This document shows, one piece after another, positions 27,148-34,623 of a stretch of 64,000 nt of DNA. The stretch covers positions 142,142 to 206,141 of the forward strand of contig CAMYYD010000002.1 of NCBI GenBank assembly GCA_947303395.1, in the 5' to 3' direction. A model generated the notes under the pieces. It saw nothing but the letters and a program-made list of their open reading frames with translations, did no database searches and had not been told where the DNA came from. Each line of letters begins with the position of its first letter. The stretch's first letter is position 1. Made by a program: the position numbers and the translations under genes. The stretch comes from an uncultured Bacteroidales bacterium. Its GTDB lineage: Bacteria; Bacteroidota; Bacteroidia; Bacteroidales; F082.

Positions 27148-27491
27148 AATAAAAGGGTAAATGCTCCAACCCAGCCTAGAAGACCAAGCGCACCGATTGA
27201 CCGTTTCTGCGGTTGTTGTTGTTCTGAGGATTCACATTGCCACTGTTGAAGTTCACGTTGTAAGCGTTATTGCTATCGTTGTAAGTACTTGACCAGTAGT
27301 TCCCGTTGGAACCCGCATTGTTGACAGTCATACCATTCCGGTTACCGGCCGCAGGCAAAAAGACCGCTGTAATGCGACGGCAGCGCGTTTCTTAAATGAT
27401 GGGAAGGAACCTTTCTATATACGAGCCATCCCATATGTCATTGCTGTCCTTTGTTCAAAAAGGCCCGCTGCCTATGGATTTACCCTTTATT
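27148..27491. repeat. inverted repeat bracketing the template region
   Basis: AATAAAAGGGTAAAT at 27148-27162 pairs with ATTTACCCTTTATT at 27478-27491 (14 bp with one bulged A). The arms sit 6 bp after the accessory-gene stop and right at the reverse-transcriptase start, so the whole template intergenic RNA could close into one long-range stem. Confidence 0.6.
27156..27364 (-). repeat. DGR template repeat (TR)
   Basis: Aligns without gaps to the variable repeat 28193-28401 (offset 1037). Read on the minus strand it is rich in AAC/AAT codons (NNNN, GNVN and SNNAY stretches). It lies between the accessory gene and the reverse transcriptase, as in phage BPP-1. It should be transcribed as the non-coding template RNA. 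The 60-codon frame across it is an image of the target protein end, not a gene. Confidence 0.93.
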
Positions 27492-27497
27492 CTCTTA

Positions 27498-28046
27498 TTA
27501 TAATATTTCTGTTATTTCTTTTTTTAATTCTGCTATAAAAGCCATGCATTCCAATGGAGATTTCTGTTCAATAGGACAAGCAAGGATTTTCAACATAATA
27601 TCTGTAAGTCGTGCAGGTTTGCCTTCTTGTAAAACCGAAGATTTGCCACCGTCTTTGTTTTTCTGATTGCTTTTCGGCAACTCTTCAATGCTGTTTTTCC
27701 ATACAAGATAATCATTACTGAGTTTTTCTAATGTATTATCCACTCCAAACATTTCTAATGGCACAACCATTTTAAGCAATTTGCCATCATCGGATGTAGT
27801 AGGTGCCAATTCTTTAGGGGTAAACTTCTGCATACTCCCTAACGGAAAACCGACAAACACTATGCTTGTTTCTGCGGCATTGCTATATCTTTTGGTCACT
27901 TTAAGCTCACTGATAAACCTTACGGCAAGCCAGGCACTCCACTCGTAAGCGCGATAAAAAGAGCCTTCAAGACAGAAGTTGATAATTCTATAATCGTCTT
28001 CTGTCTGTCGACTGGCTTCAACTGCCAACATTTCTTTCTCTGCCAT
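27498..28046 (-). CDS. putative DGR accessory protein in the avd position
   Basis: The protein has 182 residues, no signal peptide. It lies between the target gene and the template repeat, where avd is found in BPP-1-type DGRs. I do not recognise it as Avd itself (Avd is about 128 residues, a basic four-helix bundle). Visible parts: a helical N-terminus with CLEGSFYRAYEWSAWLAVRF, a beta-rich centre (TSIVFVGFPLGSMQKF), a charged linker (KSNQKNKDGGK) and a C-terminal helical part (LTDIMLKILACPIEQKSP). Position and strand imply a role in template RNA binding or cDNA synthesis; this is inference. Confidence 0.7.
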   Translation of the reverse strand: MAEKEMLAVEASRQTEDDYRIINFCLEGSFYRAYEWSAWLAVRFISELKVTKRYSNAAETSIVFVGFPLGSMQKFTPKELAPTTSDDGKLLKMVVPLEMFGVDNTLEKLSNDYLVWKNSIEELPKSNQKNKDGGKSSVLQEGKPARLTDIMLKILACPIEQKSPLECMAFIAELKKEITEIL

Positions 28047-28100
28047 ATCCTTGCATATTCATAATATATTCATATCCCTCACATTCTCCAAATTGCGGAA

Positions 28101-28169
28101 GCAATAGCAATGGCGTGTGCTTCGTGGTGCGCTGGTGGCGCACCTTCTTCGCACACCCCTTGCTATTGC
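28101..28169. repeat. nested hairpin downstream of the DGR target gene
   Basis: The outer stem has GCAATAGCAA and GTGTGC (28101-28120) paired with GCACAC and TTGCTATTGC (28151-28169), with a small internal loop. The inner stem is GGTGCG (28126-28131) with CGCACC (28139-28144) and a 7-nt loop. It lies about 44 bp past the target stop codon. Two readings: the target-recognition cruciform known downstream of variable repeats, or a transcription end; no T-run follows. Confidence 0.65.
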
Positions 28170-28192
28170 TGCATTGGCTTTATTGGTTGGGA

Positions 28193-28401
28193 GGTAAATC
28201 CTCCAACCCTGCCTAGAAGACCAAGCGCACCGAAGAACCGAATTTGCGGTTGCTGTAGTACTGAGGACGCACATCGCCACCGAGGAAGTACACGTTGTAA
28301 GCGCTATTGCTATCGTAGTAAGTACCTGACCAGTAGTACCCGTGGGAAACCGTATAGCTGACAGTCACACCATTCCGGCGACCGGCCGCAGGCAAAAAGA
28401 C
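28193..28401 (-). repeat. DGR variable repeat (VR)
   Basis: The 3' end of the target gene (last 62 codons) plus about 20 bp. Compared with the template there are 28 differences from the stop codon to the upstream end, 24 of them at template adenines (to C, G or T). The exceptions are at template positions 27199, 27207, 27312 and 27316. Two further differences lie beyond the stop (27163, 27173). The invariant block 28211-28233, which includes the stop codon, fits the initiation-of-mutagenic-homing site. Confidence 0.93.
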
Positions 28402-30075
28402 GCATCCAGCAGCCTCGAGAGATGACCACCCTGCTGTAGTACATTTAGTGCCCCATGAGCTCGTGCCATTGATAGTACCCCATGTAACACCTGAAGGTGT
28501 CCCGCCAGCGTAGTTGTCAGGGAACAAGATTATACCGTTTACTGAGGTGCCATCAGTATTGATGGTGGCCTCGGTGTAACTAGCGTTTGATGTGTTATTA
28601 ACCGTCACACCAGTGGTTCTATTTTTGAACAGATACACCCACTCATCTTTTGTGAGGACACGCCATGCGTGGTCGCCGCCACCCTCTATCCTGTTCTGGT
28701 TGCTCTGTTTGTTGTAAACACCCCAGTCATAATCTGTACCTGAAATATTATTCCTACCATTTCCATAATTGCTGTTAGTGGTACTGGTCATATACGGATA
28801 CTTGTTGTTATAACCTGAAGTGCCCCATCCGAACAGGTCACGGTCAACATTTTCCGCGGCACTATTCTGTCCCGTCGTTGTACCCAAGTAATCATACTGA
28901 TTGTCTGCAAACTGCCAGTATGGGGTATCATCACTACCAATATACTGCAGGTTACCTGCCGCAAACTTGACTGTTCTGCCGTTTGCCACAGTGAAGTTGG
29001 CGTCTATATAAGGAAGTTTTGATAAAGAGACGATTACTCCGACGCTATTGTACATGTTAGTTGTAATCTCAGGTACGGTGAATGCGCTTTCACTAACATA
29101 GTTTGGTGCTGATGCAGTGGCAGTAGTCACCTCGCCCTGAGGAAGCAAGATAGCCCAACGCTCGGTGTTCGACACCTTGTGGAGTTTAATGTCACCTTCG
29201 CCAGTCTTGCTTGGAGCGTACGGATTATGGCCGATGCCAGTTCCATCAGCGGCATTGTTGGCACCAAAATCAACAGAAACGGTGTTGTTCATACCAGTAA
29301 TCGTGATTTCTGGATATATGTCCGTGGTAGTGAACTTCACGATAGCGCAATAGTTCTCAAGTTTTGCTGTGTAAGACCCAGCGCCATTGTATAATTGTTT
29401 TGAATGTGCATACGAAATCACAGGATATTTTAATGTTTGGTCGGTGATATTCACGCTTGAAGGCTGAGATAATTCGCCTTTGTTACCCATGAAATAAAAA
29501 TGCAGGTAGTCGGAAGTGCTAAGGTTCGTTTCATTAATGGAGCCAGTGAAATAAGTACCATTATGCTGAAGGTAGCCGCAATAATGACCATTGTTGCCAA
29601 CATAGATAATGTCGCCAGCTTCAAAAGTAACGGTAGCATAATTCGGATTTGTATGTCCTGTAGGGTTCACAATAACTTTTGAGCCACCGTCAACATTCAA
29701 CGTGATTTTCACTCCGTTTGTTGCCTCATTGCTGATGGTTTCAACTTTCTTTTTGCAGTTTGTAAAAGTGAGCGTCATTGCGAGAACAAGCAATAATGTA
29801 GCGCCACGTCTATAATTGCGTCTGCGTTTTGTGAAAGCATATCCCGCACCAGCTGCTGCCAAAATAAGCAGTCCGCTGCCGAGAGACGCATTTTCACCTA
29901 TACCAGAGTTGGTGATACCCGTTCCATCATTGCTGTTAATGCCAGCGTCACGGTTTTCGTAACTTTCCATGCTACCACGGAAGAATCCATCACTTTGTGC
30001 ATGACCCACTGTCAGCAGTCCAGACACCATAGCAATTGAGAGAATAATTACCTTCAGTTTTGTCTGTTTTTGCAT
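28213..30075 (-). CDS. DGR target: exported, variable C-type-lectin-like protein
   Basis: The protein has 620 residues from ATG 30075; the longer frame starts at ATT. The N-terminus is unusual: a signal peptide (KLKVIILSIAMVSGLLTVGHAQ), then a second hydrophobic segment with a basic end at 63-86 (SLGSGLLILAAAGAGYAFTK, then RRR), then a third at 91-107 ending in LTFTNC like a lipobox. About 110-365 resembles a fimbrillin-like beta domain. From about 366 (VKFAAGNLQY, WQFADNQYDYLG, DLFGWGTSGYNN, HAWRVLTKDEW) it follows the Bacteroidota DGR-target/CLec-like pattern. The last 62 residues are diversified, with Tyr, Ser, His and Phe where the template has Asn. It probably displays a variable binding site at the cell surface; the ligand is unknown. 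Confidence 0.9.
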   Translation of the reverse strand: MQKQTKLKVIILSIAMVSGLLTVGHAQSDGFFRGSMESYENRDAGINSNDGTGITNSGIGENASLGSGLLILAAAGAGYAFTKRRRNYRRGATLLLVLAMTLTFTNCKKKVETISNEATNGVKITLNVDGGSKVIVNPTGHTNPNYATVTFEAGDIIYVGNNGHYCGYLQHNGTYFTGSINETNLSTSDYLHFYFMGNKGELSQPSSVNITDQTLKYPVISYAHSKQLYNGAGSYTAKLENYCAIVKFTTTDIYPEITITGMNNTVSVDFGANNAADGTGIGHNPYAPSKTGEGDIKLHKVSNTERWAILLPQGEVTTATASAPNYVSESAFTVPEITTNMYNSVGVIVSLSKLPYIDANFTVANGRTVKFAAGNLQYIGSDDTPYWQFADNQYDYLGTTTGQNSAAENVDRDLFGWGTSGYNNKYPYMTSTTNSNYGNGRNNISGTDYDWGVYNKQSNQNRIEGGGDHAWRVLTKDEWVYLFKNRTTGVTVNNTSNASYTEATINTDGTSVNGIILFPDNYAGGTPSGVTWGTINGTSSWGTKCTTAGWSSLEAAGCVFLPAAGRRNGVTVSYTVSHGYYWSGTYYDSNSAYNVYFLGGDVRPQYYSNRKFGSSVRLVF

Positions 30076-30168
30076 TTTATTAATCAATTTATACGTTAAG
30101 TTGTCGCTCGGCGGACTCCCTACACCGACATAACTGATTACAAATTACAAAAAAACAACTGAAAACAT

Positions 30169-30209
30169 AAAAGAAAAAGCGCGGGAGTCTGACCATTGAC
30201 TTATCCCGC
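30169..30209 (-). terminator. terminator-like hairpin within the DGR target leader
   Basis: Minus strand: stem GCGGGA/TCCCGC (30209-30181) followed by GCTTTTTCTTTT. It sits about 95 bp before the ATG of the target gene and would end the upstream RNA or act as an attenuator. Confidence 0.55.
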
Positions 30210-30448
30210 TTGTAAGGCTCTCGCATTGCCCATCACCCGAGGATAAGCAACACCGAAGCCCACGCTGAATTGCATATGTAAATAGGTGTCGGGGTGACAC
30301 CCTAACAATACACAAAACCCATGGACGCCATCTATTGCTCTATCGTGCGGGTGATTATGAATTTGCGAGATTCTACAAGCCGCAGATAAACCGTTAGCAC
30401 AACGTCTTTCCAATATGTCTGCTTCCCGCCCACAAGTGGGCGATCAAC
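30170..30448 (-). ncRNA. candidate structured leader RNA upstream of the DGR target gene
   Basis: A stretch of about 280 nt between the promoter and a terminator-like hairpin. It contains CGCCCAC/GTGGGCG near the start (30442-30427), GGTGTC/GACACC (30285-30301), and a 24-codon frame (30275-30201, MQFSVGFGVAYPRVMGNARA...). No coding gene fits. It has the size and layout of a stand-alone small RNA or a 5' regulatory leader. I cannot assign it to a known RNA family. Confidence 0.45.
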
Positions 30449-30452
30449 GGCG

Positions 30453-30460
30453 CAAAAATA
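30453..30460 (-). promoter_or_regulatory. -7 element for the DGR target transcript
   Basis: The minus-strand TATTTTTG implies a start near 30448 and a leader of about 370 nt before the ATG at 30075. No clear -33 element is seen. Confidence 0.5.
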
Positions 30461-30536
30461 CAAATAATTTTAATTGTTAAGAAAAATAGTTAAAGATTTT
30501 TTTCGTATTTTTCGTGTTTTTAGATGTAAAAAACAT

Positions 30537-30544
30537 TATTTTTG
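30537..30544 (+). promoter_or_regulatory. -7 element for dcp
   Basis: TATTTTTG followed by GCAG, 25 bp before the chosen ATG 30570. This supports the internal start over the longer open frame. Confidence 0.55.
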
Positions 30545-30569
30545 CAGTTTGTACAAACATCATCCAGTC

Positions 30570-32693
30570 ATGAAAATTAAAAACACCTTAATCATCATCG
30601 CAATGAGTATCATTGGTTTAACTTCTTGTAACTCAGACAACAACCAAAATCCGTTTTTGTCGGACAACGACACATATCACGAAGCTCCGGCGTTCGACAA
30701 GATTAAAAACGAGCATTATTTGCCGGCTTTCATCGAAGGAATGAAGCAGCATAAGGCCGAAATCGAGGCGATTTGCAACAACACCGAGACTCCGACTTTC
30801 GATAACACCATCTGGGCTTACGACAAATCGGGCGAGCTGCTCGGCAAAGTCAGCGGCGTGTTTTTCAACATGATGGAATGCATGAACAGCGACGAAATTC
30901 AGGCTATTGCTGAAGAAGTGCTGCCTCAACTCACGGCTCACGGCGACGACATCGCAATGAATCCTGTGCTTTTCGAAAAGATTAAATATGTGTACGACCA
31001 CCGCGCCGAGATGAATCTCGACGACCAGCAAAACCGAGTGGTTGAGAAATATTACAACGACTTCATCCGCAGCGGCGCAGGTCTGAACGAAGAAAATCAG
31101 GCTAAGCTTCGCGAGATAAATGAGAAACTCTCGATTTTGAGCTTACAGTTCGGCAATAACCTGCTGAAAGAAAACAGCAACTTCAAACTCGTCATCGATA
31201 ATGAAGCTGATCTCGCTGGTCTGCCACAATCGAGCATCGACGCGGCAGCCGAGCAAGCCACGAAAGACGGCATGGAAGGCAAATGGGTGTTCACACTCAG
31301 CAAACCGAGCCTTATCCCATTCCTGACTTATTCCGACAACTCGATGTTGCGCGAAAAGATGTATAACGCATATTACAACCGCGGCGACAACAACAACGAA
31401 TACGACAACAAGGCGATTATCAAGGAAATGCTGGCTTTGAGACTGCAGAAAGCTCAACTTTTCGGCTTCGACAACTACGCAAACTATGTTCTTGATGTCA
31501 ACATGGCAAAGAATGCCGCCACAGTCGACAAATTCTTAGGCGAAATCTTCTATTCAGCTAATGAGCTCGCAAAGAAAGAACGTCACGAGATGCAGAATTT
31601 AGGAAGCGGCGATGCTCACGCTGAACCTATTGAGATCGAGCGTTCTGACTGGTGGTATTTTGCCGAGAAACTCCGCAAAGCGAAATATGATTTCGATGAA
31701 AACCAGATTCGTCCTTACCTCTCACTTGACAACGTCCGCAACGGTATGTTCATGGCTGCCAATAAGTTATATGGCATCACTTTCGAAAAGAGAACCGACA
31801 TCCCTGTATATTATGCAGGCGTTGAGACTTTCGAGGTGAAAGACAACGACGGCTCGATTCTCGGACTGCTTTATCTGGATTATTATCCACGTGATTCGAA
31901 GAGCAGCGGCGCATGGTGCACATCGTTCCGTGAAGGCGGATACGACATCAACGGTGTATGGCAACCAGCTCTGATTCAATTGGTTATGAACTTCACACCG
32001 GCATCAGGCGACACCCCTGCCCTACTCGACTGGGACGAGACAGAGACCATGTGGCATGAGTTCGGACACTCGCTGCACGCTTTTTTCTCGAAAGGAAAAT
32101 ACAGCAGAACCTGCGGCAACGTGCCTCACGATTATGTCGAACTTCCTTCGCAGATCATGGAAAACTGGGCTGGAGAGCCTGAGGTCATCCGCATGTACGC
32201 CAAGCACTACCAGACCGGCGAAGTCATGCCTGACTCCTTAATTAATAAAATCGAGAACAGCGCTTTGTTCAACCAAGGATTCAACACCACCGAGCTCATC
32301 GCAGCATCGATTTTGGACATGAAATACCACGAGTTGACCGACATCGACGAGATCAACAACCTCGACGTTGACGAATTTGAGAGCAATCAGATGACCGCCA
32401 TCGGCTTGATTCACCAGATTCAGCCACGCTACCGCAGCACCAACTTCGCACACGTGTTCAGCGGCGGCTACAGCGCTGGCTACTACGCCTACACATGGGC
32501 TGAGGTGCTCGACAAAGACGCTTTCAACTACATCAAGACATCTGGCGACCTATTCAATCCAGAACTTGCCAAGTCATTTAGAATCAACTGCTTACAGGAA
32601 TGCGGCAACGATGAAGGCATGGTGCAGTACAAGAAGTTCCGCGGTCAGGAGCCGGATATCGAGCCTTATTTGAAAGCACGTGGTTTAAAATAA
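30570..32693 (+). CDS. dcp: peptidyl-dipeptidase Dcp (M3 metallopeptidase), lipoprotein form
   Basis: The protein has 707 residues from ATG 30570, chosen because it follows the promoter and opens a lipoprotein signal (IIIAMSIIGLTSC, Cys20). The M3 zinc site is MWHEFGHSLHAFF near residue 495 with the third ligand downstream in MENWAGEPEV. Other family marks are WYFAEKLRKAKYDFDE and the C-terminal FSGGYSAGYYAYTWAEVLD. It removes dipeptides from peptide C-termini, here at the periplasmic side of a membrane given the lipid anchor. It is followed by a CCG-domain protein after 18 bp. Confidence 0.95.
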   Translation: MKIKNTLIIIAMSIIGLTSCNSDNNQNPFLSDNDTYHEAPAFDKIKNEHYLPAFIEGMKQHKAEIEAICNNTETPTFDNTIWAYDKSGELLGKVSGVFFNMMECMNSDEIQAIAEEVLPQLTAHGDDIAMNPVLFEKIKYVYDHRAEMNLDDQQNRVVEKYYNDFIRSGAGLNEENQAKLREINEKLSILSLQFGNNLLKENSNFKLVIDNEADLAGLPQSSIDAAAEQATKDGMEGKWVFTLSKPSLIPFLTYSDNSMLREKMYNAYYNRGDNNNEYDNKAIIKEMLALRLQKAQLFGFDNYANYVLDVNMAKNAATVDKFLGEIFYSANELAKKERHEMQNLGSGDAHAEPIEIERSDWWYFAEKLRKAKYDFDENQIRPYLSLDNVRNGMFMAANKLYGITFEKRTDIPVYYAGVETFEVKDNDGSILGLLYLDYYPRDSKSSGAWCTSFREGGYDINGVWQPALIQLVMNFTPASGDTPALLDWDETETMWHEFGHSLHAFFSKGKYSRTCGNVPHDYVELPSQIMENWAGEPEVIRMYAKHYQTGEVMPDSLINKIENSALFNQGFNTTELIAASILDMKYHELTDIDEINNLDVDEFESNQMTAIGLIHQIQPRYRSTNFAHVFSGGYSAGYYAYTWAEVLDKDAFNYIKTSGDLFNPELAKSFRINCLQECGNDEGMVQYKKFRGQEPDIEPYLKARGLK

Positions 32694-32711
32694 CGTAAAA
32701 CACTGAAAATC

Positions 32712-33437
32712 ATGACAATAGATCTCTTTGTATCATGTGTCATCGACCAGTTTTACCCGATGACGGCGATGAACACCATGAAACTGCTGAAAGCGGCAGG
32801 CGTTGAAGTGGAATACAACCCCGAGCAGACATGTTGCGGCAAATTCGCGTTCAACAGCGGCTATGTCGAGGAAGCGAAAAGTCTTGGCGAGAAGTTTTTG
32901 AGCGACTTCCATAACAACCGCCCTGTGGTCGGCATCAGCGCATCGTGCGTGGGATTCATCAAGACAAGATACAAAGAGATTTTCCATAATTCAAGCTATC
33001 ATCTCGAGTGCAACAGGCTTGTAGCGAACATCTACGAAATCACCGATTTCATTGTAAACCAGTTACATAAGGATTATTTCGAGGCAGTTTTTCCACACAA
33101 AGCCGCTTACCTGGATTCATGTTCGTCGTTACGCGAGCTTGGTCTGAAAAACGAGGCACGACAGCTGCTTTCGAAGGTCAACGGACTGGAGTTGGTAGAA
33201 TTGAAACACCCTGAGATTTGCTGCGGCATGGGAAAAGGACTGTTCCCGTTGCAGCATGAGGCAATCTCGTCATCGATGGCCGACCAGAAGCTGAAAGACG
33301 CTATTGATTCTGGCGCTGAGTATTTGATTACCAACGACATATCATGTCTCATACACCTCGACTCATACGCTAAGAAGCAAGAATTACCGATTAAGGTCAT
33401 TCACATTGTTGATGTTTTGACGAGCGGTTGGGAGTGA
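32712..33437 (+). CDS. CCG-domain (LutA/GlpC-like) protein
   Basis: The protein has 241 residues with two cysteine-rich CCG domains: FVSCVIDQFYP...TCCGKFAFNSGY in the first half and DSCSSLRELG...ICCGMGKGLF in the second. It has the length and layout of LutA/YkgE, a subunit of the L-lactate oxidation complex LutABC, which is thought to hold Fe-S or CoM-S-S-CoB-reductase-like sites. LutB and LutC are not next to it, so a lactate role is not proven. Its last 41 bp overlap the end of the convergent aroA gene. Confidence 0.85.
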   Translation: MTIDLFVSCVIDQFYPMTAMNTMKLLKAAGVEVEYNPEQTCCGKFAFNSGYVEEAKSLGEKFLSDFHNNRPVVGISASCVGFIKTRYKEIFHNSSYHLECNRLVANIYEITDFIVNQLHKDYFEAVFPHKAAYLDSCSSLRELGLKNEARQLLSKVNGLELVELKHPEICCGMGKGLFPLQHEAISSSMADQKLKDAIDSGAEYLITNDISCLIHLDSYAKKQELPIKVIHIVDVLTSGWE

Positions 33438-34623
33438 TTTTTTGAAATTCAGTCCAAAATCCCGGATACGATTTAGAAACAACGTCGGCGTTATTGATTT
33501 CAATGGCGCCGATTTTCATTGCCAATGGTGCCAAGGCCATCGCGATGCGATGGTCGTTGTGGGAATCGAAATTATTGGATTTTGATAATTCCATTGTCAT
33601 CGCCGCCACCCGATCCGATTCCTTGTGGACGAGGTTACGCAAACCAGTGAATTCACCCTTCACACCAAGTCCGAAACAGGTGGCGGCGATTGTTGGGTAC
33701 AGGTCGGGGTTGTTAATAAAATCGAATGATAAGTGATTTCGAATTATTGAATTGGTTTTTTCAATGATTATATCATTTCCATCCTGAACGGATTTCACGC
33801 CGAATTGTTCGAACCATTTTGCGACGATGGCATCACCTTGTTTCGAATCAAGATGCAGGTTGCGTAATCTGGCACGACCGTTTTCGCTGAATGCAACCAT
33901 TTCGTACCAATATGAGGCGCAGGTCCAATCTGATTCGACCGTATATTCAATATCTTGATATTCAGACGGTTGCACAAAAATATCACGACCATCACGATAA
34001 ACATCAATGCCAAACTTTCGCATCACATCGATGGTCATGTCGATGTAAGGGACGGATGAAAGGTCGCCGTCCAAATGAATTTTGGACGTGGCACGCCGCG
34101 TCCCCACAAAGGGTAATGCCAATAATAATGACGAAGCGAATTGCGAGCTACGGGAAATATTGACGTGAACGTCTGACGGACAAACACGGTCTGGTGAACA
34201 GACGCGGTCTGTCCCTACACCATGGATTTTCAATGGCGGAAATCCCTCCTGCTCCATATATTCGATATCGGCACCTATATTTCGCAACGCGTCAACAAGG
34301 TCGCCAATGGGACGTTTTAGCATGCGGTCGGAACCTGTGAGAATCCATTCACCATCACGAAATGCCAGGGCAGTGGCGAGGAAACGGAGGACGGTGCCGG
34401 CGTTGGCGCAATCAATTACTTTAGGATAAAGAGGATAAGATGGATAAGAAAACGAATTGAGTAGTTCTTTTAATAATTTTGTGTCATCTGATCCGGAAAG
34501 ATTCGTGACGCGAGGTGTGAAACCGCCGTAATATCCAATCATCAGGATGCGGTTGGATTCGCTCTTGCTGCCGACAAGGTTCACATCGACATCAAATGTC
34601 TTATTTGCCCCAATAATCCGCAT
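33397..34623 (-). CDS. aroA: 3-phosphoshikimate 1-carboxyvinyltransferase (EPSP synthase)
   Basis: The protein has 408 residues. It transfers enolpyruvyl from PEP to shikimate-3-phosphate. Motifs: GSKSESNRILMIGYYG, CANAGTVLRFLATALA, LTGSDRMLKRPIGDLVDAL, SSQFASSLLLALPFVGT and HNDHRIAMALAPLA. The gene overlaps aroB by 23 bp and ends an eight-gene operon. Three short low-complexity inserts sit between conserved blocks: residues 58-67 (YPSYPLYPK), 135-149 (VGTDRVCSPDRVCPS) and 173-180 (VGTRRATS). Each maps to a dispersed repeat. The active-site blocks are intact, so the enzyme is probably functional. Confidence 0.95.
   Translation of the reverse strand: MRIIGANKTFDVDVNLVGSKSESNRILMIGYYGGFTPRVTNLSGSDDTKLLKELLNSFSYPSYPLYPKVIDCANAGTVLRFLATALAFRDGEWILTGSDRMLKRPIGDLVDALRNIGADIEYMEQEGFPPLKIHGVGTDRVCSPDRVCPSDVHVNISRSSQFASSLLLALPFVGTRRATSKIHLDGDLSSVPYIDMTIDVMRKFGIDVYRDGRDIFVQPSEYQDIEYTVESDWTCASYWYEMVAFSENGRARLRNLHLDSKQGDAIVAKWFEQFGVKSVQDGNDIIIEKTNSIIRNHLSFDFINNPDLYPTIAATCFGLGVKGEFTGLRNLVHKESDRVAAMTMELSKSNNFDSHNDHRIAMALAPLAMKIGAIEINNADVVSKSYPGFWTEFQKITPNRSSKHQQCE
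34081..34107. repeat. palindromic repeat (family A) inside aroA
   Basis: Core GACGTGGCACGCCGCGTC (34085-34102) is an imperfect palindrome extended by CCCAC. It encodes VGTRRATS between LLLALPF and KIHLDGD. Confidence 0.55.
34175..34219. repeat. palindromic/duplicated repeat (family A-like) inside aroA
   Basis: Minus strand: TGTAGGGACAGACCGCGTCT, then a partly duplicated GACCGTGTTTGTCC arm. It encodes VGTDRVCSPDRVCPSD, with DRVC twice, just before the conserved SRSSQF block. Confidence 0.6.
34423..34449. repeat. 9-bp-period repeat inside aroA
   Basis: aggataaag, aggataaga, tggataaga in exact register. Minus strand codons give SYPSYPLYP directly before KVIDCANAGT. Confidence 0.65.

Noticed and set aside
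27176-27358. 60-codon frame similar to the end of the target protein
   Set aside because: It lies wholly in the template repeat and mirrors the variable repeat; DGR template RNA explains it better than a gene or a duplicated fragment.
28101-28169. Hairpin after the DGR target as a standard Rho-independent terminator
   Set aside because: No T-run follows on either strand, so it is kept as a structural element with open function.
30201-30413. 70-codon frame in the DGR target leader
   Set aside because: The first part lacks coding character and overlaps stems; only the 24-codon ATG frame 30275-30201 is mentioned as part of the leader, and its translation is unproven.
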